Origin: Bowmanella denitrificans
GTDB lineage: Bacteria > Pseudomonadota > Gammaproteobacteria > Enterobacterales > Alteromonadaceae
Direction: 5' to 3'
Length of the DNA stretch: 64,000 bases
NCBI RefSeq assembly: GCF_002887595.1
Contig: NZ_PEBU01000011.1
Location: 1-64,000, forward strand
Made by a program: the position numbers and the translations under genes
Notes under the pieces: model-generated
Seen by the model: only the letters and a program-made list of their open reading frames with translations
What the model was told of the DNA's origin: nothing
The model's database searches: none
Shown: piece by piece, positions 9,652 through 18,682 of the stretch
Position numbering within the stretch: the first letter of the stretch is position 1
Layout: every line of letters begins with the position of its first letter

Positions 9652-10074
9652 ATGACTAGGGTTTACACTATTGGGATGTCTGTTTTTCTGGTAGCAGCCG
9701 TTGGGTTGCTACTATTTTTATCTTCGATCAAAAAAACAGGAGTGGAATATAGAACAGACTTCTTTGTTGGTTTGGATTCCAACAGGGATGACAAAATTTC
9801 CTTTATTGAATGGATGGCCTACTACGGAGGTCATTCACATCCAATAGAAGAGTGCGCCAGGATAGATTTTTATTGGGGGGATTGTAACAAAGACGAGGTG
9901 TTAAGTTGGAAAGAATATAGCCTCGTTAGAAAAGTAGGTGGTGAAAAATTTGGCGGATCATCTACATGTCGGCCAGATATAAGTTCTCAGGAAAAATTAA
10001 GCAGGGCTTATAGTGATGCACTAGCGAGAGAGAATGTGTTGATTGAAAAATATAAATTTAAGGCGAACAAGTAA
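9652..10074 (+). CDS. Membrane-anchored EF-hand protein
   Basis: About 140 residues from ATG 9652 (a TTG nine bases earlier is possible; neither has a clear ribosome site). One N-terminal membrane helix (GMSVFLVAAVGLLLFLSSI) is followed by two EF-hand-like loops: DSNRDDKISFIEW, a good calcium-loop match, and DCNKDEVLSWKEY. It is probably anchored with the EF-hands in the periplasm. Two cysteines outside the loops could form a disulfide. The gene is markedly more AT-rich than its neighbours and is flanked by inverted copies of an intergenic repeat, which together suggest horizontal gain. Function unknown. Confidence 0.7.
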   Translation: MTRVYTIGMSVFLVAAVGLLLFLSSIKKTGVEYRTDFFVGLDSNRDDKISFIEWMAYYGGHSHPIEECARIDFYWGDCNKDEVLSWKEYSLVRKVGGEKFGGSSTCRPDISSQEKLSRAYSDALARENVLIEKYKFKANK

Positions 10075-10090
10075 ATTGACTATTGCTTTT

Positions 10091-10119
10091 CTCGGAGCTC
10101 TCTGCGTCTCTGCGGTGAA
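10091..10119 (-). repeat. CCGCAGAG-type intergenic repeat, right arm (inverted)
   Basis: Reverse complement of the left arm at 9282-9310 over 21 bases (TTCACCGCAGAGACGCAGAGA). It closes the EF-hand island. A second, more diverged element follows at 10146-10217 (ACCACAGAGACACAGAG ... TTTGCGTCTTAGCG), itself an imperfect inverted repeat. Confidence 0.7.
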
Positions 10120-10145
10120 AATAGATCTGCGCAAAGCATAAGAAA

Positions 10146-10217
10146 ACCACAGAGACACAGAGTGGTTTAAGGTATTGTCACTGTGCGCTTTTCTTTGCGT
10201 CTTAGCGTTACTGCGAG
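10146..10217. repeat. Diverged copy of the intergenic repeat
   Basis: ACCACAGAGACACAGAG on the left faces TTTGCGTCTTAGCGTTACTG on the right, giving a weak inverted repeat of the same style as the copies at 26150-26240 and 37704-37911. No coding capacity. Confidence 0.5.
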
Positions 10218-10251
10218 AAGTATCAGGTAACAGCCGATATTTTCCAGTGAA

Positions 10252-11745
10252 TCACAGTAACTCAGCGTGGGGTTTAAAGTTCAGGCCGCAGCGGCGGATA
10301 AAATCACTGAGAGTGGCCATTTCTTGCTGATAGGCTCTCAGGTCTGCAGGCTGTTGTAACGGCCGGTTGGGGAAGATACCGTAGCCGGCCAGCATACAAG
10401 CCCAGGATTTAGGCTGATAACTGCCAATTAAATTATGCTTGAGCATATCGCCAGCAAAATCCGGGCTATGATGCCAAAGGGTCAGGATCTGCTTTAAGTT
10501 GTCGGAGATCTGTTGATTGGCGGCATTGTCCCGCCAGTAGTCAGTGTCGGCGCGGCGGTTCATCTTGTAGTGACAGACAATATAATCACGAATACCGTCA
10601 AAGCGGCCGTTAATATTTTGGTTAAAGGCCTGCTGATATTGGTGGCTAAACTGACCTTGTTCAAAACACTGAATAAACTGCGCGATAGTATTAAATGACA
10701 AGGCAATGGCCGTGGCTTCAAGGGGTTCGATAAAACCCTGGGATAAGCCAACCGCCAGACAATTTTTATGCCAGTGCTTATCAACCCGGCCAACCCGCAT
10801 GGCTAAATGCCTGGCCTCGACATCGGCGTCCAGCAAGCCTAAGTGCTGCCTCAACTCCGTCTCGGCCTGGTCGGCATTGATATAGCCGGTGCTGTACACA
10901 TAGCCGTTGCCGAAACGGTTTGTCAGTGGGATTTTCCAGGCCCAGCCGTTGGACAGGGCAGTGGAGCGGGTTTCTACCGGCAATACCTGGGGGGCAGCGC
11001 TTGGCATCACCACTGCGGCGTCATTAAATAAACTGTCTTTATAACTGCGAAAACCGACATTCAGGGATTTTTGCAGCAGTAGCGCCTGAAATCCCGAGCA
11101 ATCAATAAAAAAGTCAGCGGCTAACTGCTGGCCATCGTTAAGCTGCACATAACTGAGGTTGCCAATCTGATCCAGGGCAACCTCCTCGACATGGCCAATC
11201 CGCCGGGTCACCCCTTTGGCCTGTGCCTGTTCGGCCAGAAACTGGCCGAGCAGGGCAGAATCAAAATGGTAACCGTAGGCCACGCCAAACGGAAAAGACT
11301 CGGCGGGCAACGGGCCCAAATGCTGCCGGGTCAGATAGGTTTCGAGAAAATACCGATCCGGATGCGCATCCACGTTCAGGCCCTGCATTCTGGCGCGGAT
11401 ATGTTTAAAGAACAGCGGCAAGGTGAAGACATCGTCGGTTTGTGCGGCAAAGGGATGAAAGTAAGATTCAAAGCCGGCAATGCTCGACCAGTTGTCAAAG
11501 CTGATACCATTTTTATAGGTGGCATTGCAGCGCGGCATCCATTGCTCGTCGCTGACGCCAATAGCATCAAAGAACAGTTTTAAGTGCGGGGTGCTGCCTT
11601 CTCCCACGCCTATAATGCCGATGTCCTCGGACTCCACCAGACTGATTTCAATATCCTGCCATTTGCTGACCAGCAGATTGGCCGCCATCCAGCCAGCGGT
11701 GCCCCCGCCGACAATCAGGATTTTATTGGGTTTGCTGTTTGTCAT
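10252..11745 (-). CDS. Tryptophan halogenase-like flavin-dependent protein (distal copy)
   Basis: A 497-residue member of the flavin-dependent halogenase family. The FAD motif GGGTAGW (13-19), catalytic-type Lys78 in TYKNG and the WAWKIP motif are present. In the EPLE segment the usual Ser after the second Glu is Ala (EPLEATAI), unlike the other two paralogs here. The gene starts 17 bases after the cupin gene with AGG before ATG, and is the last gene of the - strand cassette. The substrate is unknown. The Ala substitution may alter halide or flavin coupling; this is inference. Confidence 0.86.
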   Translation of the reverse strand: MTNSKPNKILIVGGGTAGWMAANLLVSKWQDIEISLVESEDIGIIGVGEGSTPHLKLFFDAIGVSDEQWMPRCNATYKNGISFDNWSSIAGFESYFHPFAAQTDDVFTLPLFFKHIRARMQGLNVDAHPDRYFLETYLTRQHLGPLPAESFPFGVAYGYHFDSALLGQFLAEQAQAKGVTRRIGHVEEVALDQIGNLSYVQLNDGQQLAADFFIDCSGFQALLLQKSLNVGFRSYKDSLFNDAAVVMPSAAPQVLPVETRSTALSNGWAWKIPLTNRFGNGYVYSTGYINADQAETELRQHLGLLDADVEARHLAMRVGRVDKHWHKNCLAVGLSQGFIEPLEATAIALSFNTIAQFIQCFEQGQFSHQYQQAFNQNINGRFDGIRDYIVCHYKMNRRADTDYWRDNAANQQISDNLKQILTLWHHSPDFAGDMLKHNLIGSYQPKSWACMLAGYGIFPNRPLQQPADLRAYQQEMATLSDFIRRCGLNFKPHAELL

Positions 11746-11762
11746 CCTAGCGCTGCGCCCCT

Positions 11763-12779
11763 TTATTTTTGTAGTTTTTGGATAAAGTAATCTTTGATGG
11801 CCCGAATATAGTCGGGCGACAATTTACCCAGTATATGTTGCTGCTGCGCTGGAATGTAGGCGCAAGGATCCACCCCCTGTTTAAATAAGTAGTGGTCAAA
11901 CATACAGCGCCAGGCATTGCGCTGTTTGGGGGTGAGATCGCGCATGGCCAGTAAAGCCAGGTTTAAACTGTCGATAGCACTGGGGGACACCGCATCCGGT
12001 GCTGATGAACCGTTCCACCAGTAGTTCATCAGGGCATTGACCTTGTCCAGTGATTCCACATGATGCCACCATAACATCGGGATAAAGATGGCATCGCCCG
12101 GCCCAAGCTCGGCACTGTAGGCTGCGTCACGGGCATGTTGAAACAATGGATAACGCTCGAGATCGGGATTATTCACATCCACCAGACTGGTGGGGGCGCC
12201 AGCCGGGGTAAAGTTAAGAGGGCCTGGATATAAATGACAGGTCTGCTCGGGTGGAAACAGGATAAAGCGCCGCCGACCGGTAACCACGCAGGCCAGATTG
12301 TCTGAGCCATCATAATGGGTGCTGACAATCCCTTGATTACCTACCCATAGCCGGGGTTCGAGAGCAGGAAAAAAATCGCTGCGGTTTTCCTCGGCCAGCC
12401 CCGGCAGGATCTCGCTGAGCCTGGCATTTTGCATGGAAATGGCCGGATACACTGCTCTGTCCATCAACTCTAGTAGTCGGCCTAAAAACAGATCAACGCG
12501 CTCTTCACCACTTAGGTAATTAACGTCGGTCATCTGCTCATTGTAATAAAAACGCTTATTGGCCGATGGCGGCGCTACGACCATTCTGGCCTTGTTGCCC
12601 TGATAAAATTTAAGCAAGTGGTTAACAAAGCTTTGCGGCCCTTGTTGTGCTGAGATTACCAGCGGCCATTTTTGGGCAAAGCCGCGGATAATCAGCGGCT
12701 GTTGTGCAGGGGCAAGCTGATTAAAAAACTGTTCTGCGCTTAATGAAGAATATTCCGCAATGGCTTTGTATTCATGCAT
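11763..12779 (-). CDS. Cupin-like (JmjC/cupin_8) domain protein
   Basis: 338 residues from the ATG at 12779, which follows AGGAAG with good spacing; an upstream in-frame start at 12836 would overlap the previous gene and is less likely. The metal-site pattern is THYDGSDN and LWWHHVE, with GRRRFILFPPEQTCHLYPGPL between. It is a clear paralog of the protein at 5771-6805. It is flanked on both sides by halogenase-like genes in one operon, supporting a shared pathway. The reaction is unknown; an Fe(II)/2-oxoglutarate oxygenase is expected from the family. Confidence 0.85.
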   Translation of the reverse strand: MHEYKAIAEYSSLSAEQFFNQLAPAQQPLIIRGFAQKWPLVISAQQGPQSFVNHLLKFYQGNKARMVVAPPSANKRFYYNEQMTDVNYLSGEERVDLFLGRLLELMDRAVYPAISMQNARLSEILPGLAEENRSDFFPALEPRLWVGNQGIVSTHYDGSDNLACVVTGRRRFILFPPEQTCHLYPGPLNFTPAGAPTSLVDVNNPDLERYPLFQHARDAAYSAELGPGDAIFIPMLWWHHVESLDKVNALMNYWWNGSSAPDAVSPSAIDSLNLALLAMRDLTPKQRNAWRCMFDHYLFKQGVDPCAYIPAQQQHILGKLSPDYIRAIKDYFIQKLQK

Positions 12780-12820
12780 ATCTCTACTTCCTGCCTGATT
12801 CACCCTTTGCCTGAAGTTTG

Positions 12821-14323
12821 TCAGCGAGCCGGACAATGGGTCTGAAGGTAGTCATGGTGGCTTGGCATTTTTTGCACCTCTGCGCGGATCTGCTGCCGGT
12901 TTTCATCAAGCAATCTGGCCAGATCCTGACGGTTAAAGGCATCCAGCAAGGGGTGGTATTTGTTGGGGCGAATCTTCATACCTTCTAAAATGGCGTACCA
13001 ACTGTCGCTGCTAAAGAACTGGCCGCTGCTATGCGGTATTTGCCCGCGCTGCTTAAACAAGGCTATCTTGCTGGCCAGGGTCTCTGGCACCGGCATATCC
13101 TTACACCAGCGCCATAAGGCACTGTCCTGTCGTTTGGAGGTGCAGTAATGCAGAATAATAAAATCGCGGATTTCCTGATAATCCTGGTCAATTTTCAGAT
13201 TGAAACCGTCTTGCACTTCCTGGTCGAAATCCCTATCGGGAAAGTGCTGAATAAAGTGCACCAGGGTTTTATACACCAGGTGAATAGCAGTGGACTCCAG
13301 CGGCTCTAAAAATCCCCCGGCCAGCCCCAGGGCCAAACAGTTCTGCTGCCATAGTTTATTGCGCTTACCTGTTACAAAGGGTATCACGCTGGGCTGATTC
13401 AGGACTTTTCCGGTTACCGTGCTAAGCAAGGTATCCTTGGCTTCCTCGTCGCTGCAGAATTGGCTGGCATATACATAGCCGTTGCCGGTTCTGTGCTGCA
13501 GGGGAATGGCCCAGCTCCAGCCAGCCTGACGGGCCGTTGCCACAGTATAAGGTACCGGTGGCGCCTGATTTTCCGTTTGTATGGTCACGGCGCGATTGCA
13601 AGGCAGGTAGTGGGACCAGTCCTGATAGCCCACCTGCAGGGCCTGCTCGATAAGCAGTCCCTTAAACCCCGTGCAGTCGATAAAAAAATCGCTGCTAAGA
13701 TTGCTGCCGTCATCCAGGGTCAGGCTTTGAATAAAGGACCTTTGGTCAACTATCACCTCTTTGACGGTGGCTTCGATTCGATTAACGCCGCGTGTCAGGC
13801 AAAGCTGGCGCAAAAAACGGGCAAGCTGAATGGCATCCAGATGCAGGGCGTGAGCATAGCTGGCTTGTACCCAGTTATTGGGATGCTGGGGACGCAGCAT
13901 AAAACGCTGCTGCTCGGCCATAGTGGCTGCCGGGGAATAATCCAGCCAGTTTGAATCCTGGCCATCTGCTAATGATTTCAACCAGGCCTGATAAAAATCA
14001 AAGCCATTAATATCTTTACCGGTGCGACCAAATGGGTGGAAAAATTCCTCGCCAGGAACGGACCAGTCTGCAAAGCGAATACCCAGTTTAAAACTGGCGG
14101 ATGTGGCCTGAATCAGGTCCTTCAGATTAATCTGACTGGCTTGGATAAAATCCATGATGGACGGCACGGTGGACTCGCCCACCCCGATACTGGCGATATC
14201 GGCGGACTCCACCAAGGTTAATTTTATGCCGCTGCCCCGTAACACATTGGAAAGCAAGGTCGCAGCCATCCAGCCAGCGGTGCCGCCACCGACAATACAG
14301 ATGGATCTTAAGGCGTTTTGCAT
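12821..14323 (-). CDS. Tryptophan halogenase-like flavin-dependent protein (proximal copy)
   Basis: A 500-residue halogenase-family protein. It has GGGTAGW (12-18), Lys79 in SFKLG, WSWAIP and EPLESTAI, so all signature residues are intact. It follows the TonB receptor gene after a 100-base gap containing a strong hairpin. It shares the HRTGNGYVYAS type segment with the + strand paralog at 6814, suggesting the same activity in both cassettes. Confidence 0.88.
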   Translation of the reverse strand: MQNALRSICIVGGGTAGWMAATLLSNVLRGSGIKLTLVESADIASIGVGESTVPSIMDFIQASQINLKDLIQATSASFKLGIRFADWSVPGEEFFHPFGRTGKDINGFDFYQAWLKSLADGQDSNWLDYSPAATMAEQQRFMLRPQHPNNWVQASYAHALHLDAIQLARFLRQLCLTRGVNRIEATVKEVIVDQRSFIQSLTLDDGSNLSSDFFIDCTGFKGLLIEQALQVGYQDWSHYLPCNRAVTIQTENQAPPVPYTVATARQAGWSWAIPLQHRTGNGYVYASQFCSDEEAKDTLLSTVTGKVLNQPSVIPFVTGKRNKLWQQNCLALGLAGGFLEPLESTAIHLVYKTLVHFIQHFPDRDFDQEVQDGFNLKIDQDYQEIRDFIILHYCTSKRQDSALWRWCKDMPVPETLASKIALFKQRGQIPHSSGQFFSSDSWYAILEGMKIRPNKYHPLLDAFNRQDLARLLDENRQQIRAEVQKMPSHHDYLQTHCPAR

Positions 14324-14375
14324 AATTCAACCATAGTGATACTCGCCTTTGCAATTACAGGCCTTAGAATGAAAC

Positions 14376-14405
14376 AAACTGCGCAGTATTGCTACTGCGC
14401 AGTTT
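14376..14405 (-). terminator. Strong hairpin between TBDR and halogenase
   Basis: Perfect 12-bp arms (AAACTGCGCAGT / ACTGCGCAGTTT) around a six-base loop. On the - strand it is followed by TTTGTTTC, a weak U tract, so it could be a partial terminator or a 3' stabilizer. This would reduce expression of the enzymes relative to the receptor. Confidence 0.65.
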
Positions 14406-14425
14406 ATATGGGCCAGGACCTGTTA

Positions 14426-17400
14426 TCAGAAGGTGGCGCGCACAGTCAATGCATAGCGGCGGTCTGTGGTAAAGGTGAAGGCATCGGTTAGCTTACCGGC
14501 CTGATTCTGCTGGTACTGTGTTTCCGTATCGGTACCCAGCACATTACTGACCTGCAAACCCACTTTGACGTTTTCATTAATGGTATAGAACAGGCTCGCA
14601 TCCATCATACCTTGTGCCTTGGAGTAAGCCGGTACAAACTCTTCAGACTCGCGCAAGGTCAGCAAGTATTCAGAACGCCATGTGTAGGCAAGACGGAAGG
14701 CAATATCGTCCTTCTCGTACATACCGACAATATTCAGGTTCTGGTCCGAATACCCCTGCAACGGCAAGCCGGTGAACTGCCTGAAGGTATTGCGATTGTC
14801 ACTGATGGGCACACCTGCACCATTGAATTGAATGGCTTGAGTCGGGTTGGTGTTGGGGTCTTCCAGGCCGTCCTGATCAATATAGGTGTAGTTAAATTGC
14901 AGGCCTAAACCACTCCAGATCCCCGGCAACATGTCGTAAAACTGCGAGTAGGAAAGCTCTGCACCGCGGATTGTACCTGAGCCTGTGTTATCCGGGCCGT
15001 AAGCCGATACAGGATAGCTGGTACCGTCTACATCAATCTCCGTAGAAAATTGTCTGTTGCGGATAATGTTGGACAGTTTTTTGTGGAACAGTCCGAAGGT
15101 TAATGAACCCGCCGGGGCAAAATACCATTCAGCGGTCAAATCCAGATTGACCGACTCTTCCGGTTCAAGGAAGGCGTTGCGGGCATTGGCACTGATTTCG
15201 ATATTGGTCAGATCAACCGTAGGGTTGGTTGTTTCGTCCTTGGCCTCGTTGGGGTTCTGATACACCTCTTCGTAGTCCAGGCTGACCACCATTTTATTAG
15301 CCGCGTCCACCAGACTTGGGTAATACAAGCCCTTGGATGCACCGAAACGCAACACCACATCATCAGACAGACCAAAACTTAAGTTCAAGCTGGGCAGCAC
15401 GGTGGTGTAATCGGTGCCCTTAATGGTACTGGCAAAAGACTCACCCGATGCCAGCGCGAAGATGCTGGGATACTGGTTCAGCATCACCTGATAAAGGGAG
15501 CCTGTTTCATCGGTACCGCGTCTGGAAGTGGCGGGTAAGTTGATGCCACCAGTGGATTCCAACTGATAATTGACATAGCGCAGGCCGAAGTTACCTTTAA
15601 CCGGGATATCAGACACTTCAATGTCAAAATTGGCGCGAGCATAAACTTCTGTGCGATCGGTCTTACTTGAACTGATATGACGGGGAGCAAAATGGCTGTG
15701 TACACGGTCGGCTAAGTCTTCATAGGGCAGGGCGCAACCACCGCTGCCGTCCATTGCGTTGCCTTGTGCACTCCAGGTGCCGCAACCGTCTCGCAGGGTT
15801 TGCTCATAATTCTGCGCCAAATCCATACGTGGGAACAGGAAGCTGTTGTTTGCGCCAATCAGCGTATTGCCGTTGTAGTGATCGGCAAAGCTGATACGGT
15901 CATACAGTTCGGGTACCACCTGGGGTGACGCGTTATAAGAAGCCTGCGCATTCCAGGGTGTACCCAATGCCTGCCAGCCTTCATAATCGGTATTGCGGAC
16001 CGTCAGCTCTTTCTCTGAATAGTAAACACCGCCCATCACTGAGGTGAACGCGCCGTCCAATTCGTATTTGAAATCCAGTTGATAGGTATCAGCATTTGCT
16101 TCGTTATGCTCTTCCTGTTGCATACCACTGGCAATACGCAAGATTGGGTTGGTATCCGCTTCAACATCGGGTGGCGTTGATGTATTGGGGTTCAAAAATT
16201 CGATGGTGGGGCTGGAACCGCGCAAATCCAGGAAGAACGGAGCATGCTCCTGAGTCTGGTTACCATTAATCCGCGAGGTTACCGAGTTGTTGTGAACAAT
16301 CTGCTCGGAGTCCACATGTTGATAATCTGCTGTGACAGTCAAGCGGTCCGTGGCTTTAAACTTTATATTGAATGAGGTGTCTTTGACCGTGCTTTCATTA
16401 AAGTTATAGCGGGAGCGGAACTGCAGCGGCAGCTCAGGTTCATTGGAACGGCCAACACCTGAGGTCAGATAACCGTTTTCATCCACTGTTAATGGATGGC
16501 CTTCGTCACTGCCATCAAACCATTGAATGGCATTGGGCGCATAAGGCAGGAAGCCACGGTCGCCAGATGCGATTACATACTCACGCCATTCCAACGAGGC
16601 TTTGGAATTGATGTGCTCTAAAGTGGCGGTAATTCTTTCGTCGGTACTTTGCCATTGCAACGAGGCGGTAAAGCCCTGACGCTTACGATCGTTTTCGGCG
16701 GACGCCATAGTGTAACTGGCCGGTGCATACCAGGTCACGCCATCGGGTTGGCCTTCCAGAGCCTGTCCCTCAAATTCGGGAACATATTCAGCCTGGTCTG
16801 CGTCGGTGTATTGTACCGTATCTTCAAACCCGTCACCGCAGGCGCGCCAGTCGGACGCACCGGGAATACAAGGGTTGGAATACATACCTGCTACCACGCC
16901 AGGGCTGGGCGTGCCCCATTCGTCATAGGAAAAGGTGTCAACCGGGCCCCGGCTATGATAGTTGCCAAGGCCAAAACCGTCGCCGCGGGTTCTGTATTCT
17001 GAATCTGACGCCGCTACCAACAAGCCGAACTTGCCTGAATCGGTGTCCCAGTTATCCGAGAACAGCGCGCTAAATGATGGGGTGGTTTCTTCGCGATAGT
17101 CACCGTAATTGGCCTGGGCACTGATTGCCAGCAGGCGATTGTCAGAATCAAAGGGTTTGCGGGTAACCAGGTTAACAGTACCCGATATGCCACCAGAAAT
17201 AAGATCAGCTGTTTGGTTTTTTACCACTTCGACAGCGCCTAACAGTTCCGCTGGAAAATCCTCATAACTGAGTCCACCGTAAGGGTTGGCACTGAAGCTG
17301 TCACGGCCATTGATTTCACTGCGCACCCGGTCCAGGCCGCGCACCAGTACGCTGGTACCTTCATCGGCATAATGCTTAGGATCATCAGATGCGGCGAAGC

Positions 17401-17680
17401 GCTCAATGGTCACACCTGGGACGCGTTGCAGCGCTTCTGTGACTGAGCGGTCCGGCAGGGCGCCGATATCTGTGGCGGTAATCGCATCTTTAACGGTATC
17501 GGCATACCGTTTAAGGCTTTGTGCCGTTTCAATGCTCTGGCGAATGCCTCGAACTTCAATCACTTCCGTAGACTCATTAGCGCTCTGATCTTCCGTGACC
17601 GGCTCCTGTGCCACCACTGGTATAGTGAGTGCACAAGACATGGCAATAACCAGATACTTCTTCTTAAATCTACTAGACAT
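14426..17680 (-). CDS. TonB-dependent receptor, large carbohydrate-type
   Basis: A 1084-residue receptor starting at ATG 17680 behind GAGGG (a TTG six bases upstream is less likely). Signal peptide residues 1-24 end in PVVAQ. The TonB-box-like EVIEVRG is at 39-45. The plug shows DAITATDIGALPDRSVTEALQ, RVPGVTIERF and VRGLDRVRSEINGR. The barrel ends with RRYALTVRATF. Cysteines in pairs in the extracellular-type loops (for example CIPGASDWRACGD) suggest disulfides. It heads the - strand halogenase-cupin-halogenase cassette. The ligand is probably an oligosaccharide, by context. Confidence 0.92.
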   Translation of the reverse strand: MSSRFKKKYLVIAMSCALTIPVVAQEPVTEDQSANESTEVIEVRGIRQSIETAQSLKRYADTVKDAITATDIGALPDRSVTEALQRVPGVTIERFAASDDPKHYADEGTSVLVRGLDRVRSEINGRDSFSANPYGGLSYEDFPAELLGAVEVVKNQTADLISGGISGTVNLVTRKPFDSDNRLLAISAQANYGDYREETTPSFSALFSDNWDTDSGKFGLLVAASDSEYRTRGDGFGLGNYHSRGPVDTFSYDEWGTPSPGVVAGMYSNPCIPGASDWRACGDGFEDTVQYTDADQAEYVPEFEGQALEGQPDGVTWYAPASYTMASAENDRKRQGFTASLQWQSTDERITATLEHINSKASLEWREYVIASGDRGFLPYAPNAIQWFDGSDEGHPLTVDENGYLTSGVGRSNEPELPLQFRSRYNFNESTVKDTSFNIKFKATDRLTVTADYQHVDSEQIVHNNSVTSRINGNQTQEHAPFFLDLRGSSPTIEFLNPNTSTPPDVEADTNPILRIASGMQQEEHNEANADTYQLDFKYELDGAFTSVMGGVYYSEKELTVRNTDYEGWQALGTPWNAQASYNASPQVVPELYDRISFADHYNGNTLIGANNSFLFPRMDLAQNYEQTLRDGCGTWSAQGNAMDGSGGCALPYEDLADRVHSHFAPRHISSSKTDRTEVYARANFDIEVSDIPVKGNFGLRYVNYQLESTGGINLPATSRRGTDETGSLYQVMLNQYPSIFALASGESFASTIKGTDYTTVLPSLNLSFGLSDDVVLRFGASKGLYYPSLVDAANKMVVSLDYEEVYQNPNEAKDETTNPTVDLTNIEISANARNAFLEPEESVNLDLTAEWYFAPAGSLTFGLFHKKLSNIIRNRQFSTEIDVDGTSYPVSAYGPDNTGSGTIRGAELSYSQFYDMLPGIWSGLGLQFNYTYIDQDGLEDPNTNPTQAIQFNGAGVPISDNRNTFRQFTGLPLQGYSDQNLNIVGMYEKDDIAFRLAYTWRSEYLLTLRESEEFVPAYSKAQGMMDASLFYTINENVKVGLQVSNVLGTDTETQYQQNQAGKLTDAFTFTTDRRYALTVRATF

Positions 17681-18119
17681 GTTCAACCCTCGGTATTTTT
17701 ACGTAAACCAAGCTACCTGGCGATAGCTTCGGTTTGGTTTTCTATTTGTACATAGCGACAAATAACTTTTAATTATTGGTAAAAATCAACATGCACAGAG
17801 CATCAAAACATCAGAACCTTTTGGCAAAACTGCCGATTCTATTTGCTGCAACAGCACCACTTGCTCAACAACAACGCCACGTTGAGCTGTGCGGCAATCG
17901 CACCTGTTGAAGCCACATTAAGAAATGTGAATTAATGGTAAAAAATAACAAATAAATATTAACTTTACTGGTTATATATCACATTGACAGCGTTGTCAAT
18001 TTCGCCTGGACGATATAAAAAAGCATGAACCCAAGCTTGGTCCTATGCAGTGTAAGATGGCCTTATTGAGCGGGATGAGTATGAAATGCCAAGTATTTTT
18101 CACATTTCAGAGCAGGGCA
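17681..18119. promoter_or_regulatory. Promoter region of the - strand TBDR cassette
   Basis: A 439-base AT-rich region without genes. It contains the operator candidate at 17983-18000 and several AT-rich stretches. No reliable -35/-10 pair could be assigned. Confidence 0.45.
17983..18000. promoter_or_regulatory. LacI-family operator candidate
   Basis: ATTGACAGCGTTGTCAAT is an 18-bp near-perfect palindrome (one imperfect pair next to the central CG). It lies about 300 bp upstream of the receptor start. The arms (TTGACA/TGTCAA) differ from the TGAAAACG sites upstream of the + strand cassette, suggesting the two mirrored cassettes answer to different LacI-type regulators. Confidence 0.6.
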
Positions 18120-18362
18120 TCACTTAACCAATCGGGGGATTGGCTTGTCTGTTTCGCGTTTCATTAACAAAAAGGTCAGATACATCTTGGTTGGCAGAGA
18201 TAACGCCATGCCAATCGCTACCAGCGTGGCACTGACAATAATGCCAGCAATCCCAAGGTTGGCCATGGTCTCGCTAAAGTGCAGCACTGTACCCAGCGCT
18301 ATCATGGTCAGCCCAGTGAGCATCAGCAGCCTGAGTAACTTGATCAAATTTTGGTCTGACAT
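18120..18362 (-). CDS. Small two-helix membrane protein, hypothetical
   Basis: 80 residues with two predicted membrane segments (LLMLTGLTMIALGTVLHF and LGIAGIIVSATLVAIGMALSL) and a basic C-terminus. Start ATG is preceded by GGAG. No family recognized. The composition is clearly that of an inner-membrane protein, so coding is likely. It stands alone between the TBDR promoter and the riboswitch. Confidence 0.6.
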   Translation of the reverse strand: MSDQNLIKLLRLLMLTGLTMIALGTVLHFSETMANLGIAGIIVSATLVAIGMALSLPTKMYLTFLLMKRETDKPIPRLVK

Positions 18363-18487
18363 ATTTAGCTCCGACAGATTTTGCCTTTATCGATAGTTTA
18401 TGCCGATGCTTTTGCGACCCTTTGATCCAGGTCAGAAAATACCCAACCCGCAAATAGGTTTGGATGAATTTAACTTCTATGCTACGC

Positions 18488-18615
18488 TCGCGACCGTCTT
18501 GGGGGAGTAGCCCGCCTGCCAGCTATGGCAGGTAAGTTTGTCAACATAGTCAGGCAGCAGCCTGTGGCAAATTTGTATCCGTGCATGGTGTGGATATCGG
18601 CGAGACCTGAGGCAA
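18488..18615 (+). ncRNA. yybP-ykoY manganese riboswitch
   Basis: Shows the conserved elements of this aptamer: GGGGGAGTAGCCCGCC at the 5' side, a variable hairpin (CCTGCC...GGCAGG), TCAACATAGTC, and the closing GGCGAGACCTGAGGC. It precedes a TMEM165/GDT1-type manganese exporter gene, a classical target of this Mn(II)-sensing class. Downstream, GGCGGGA (18630-18636) can pair either within a hairpin near 18621-18640 or with TCCCGCC (18663-18669) just ahead of the ATG at 18683. That is a plausible translation or termination switch, inferred from complementarity. Confidence 0.88.
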
Positions 18616-18682
18616 ATGGCCATCCCATTGGCGGGAGATGGTTGTTTGCCTTTGGTTTAAAATCCCGCCTGAGACCAGTTCA

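Noticed and set aside
12780-12836. Longer start for the cupin protein
   Set aside because: It would overlap the upstream halogenase gene, and a better ribosome site (AGGAAG) precedes ATG 12779.
18638-18682. N-terminal extension of the manganese exporter
   Set aside because: It overlaps the riboswitch expression platform, and the first membrane helix begins right after the ATG at 18683.
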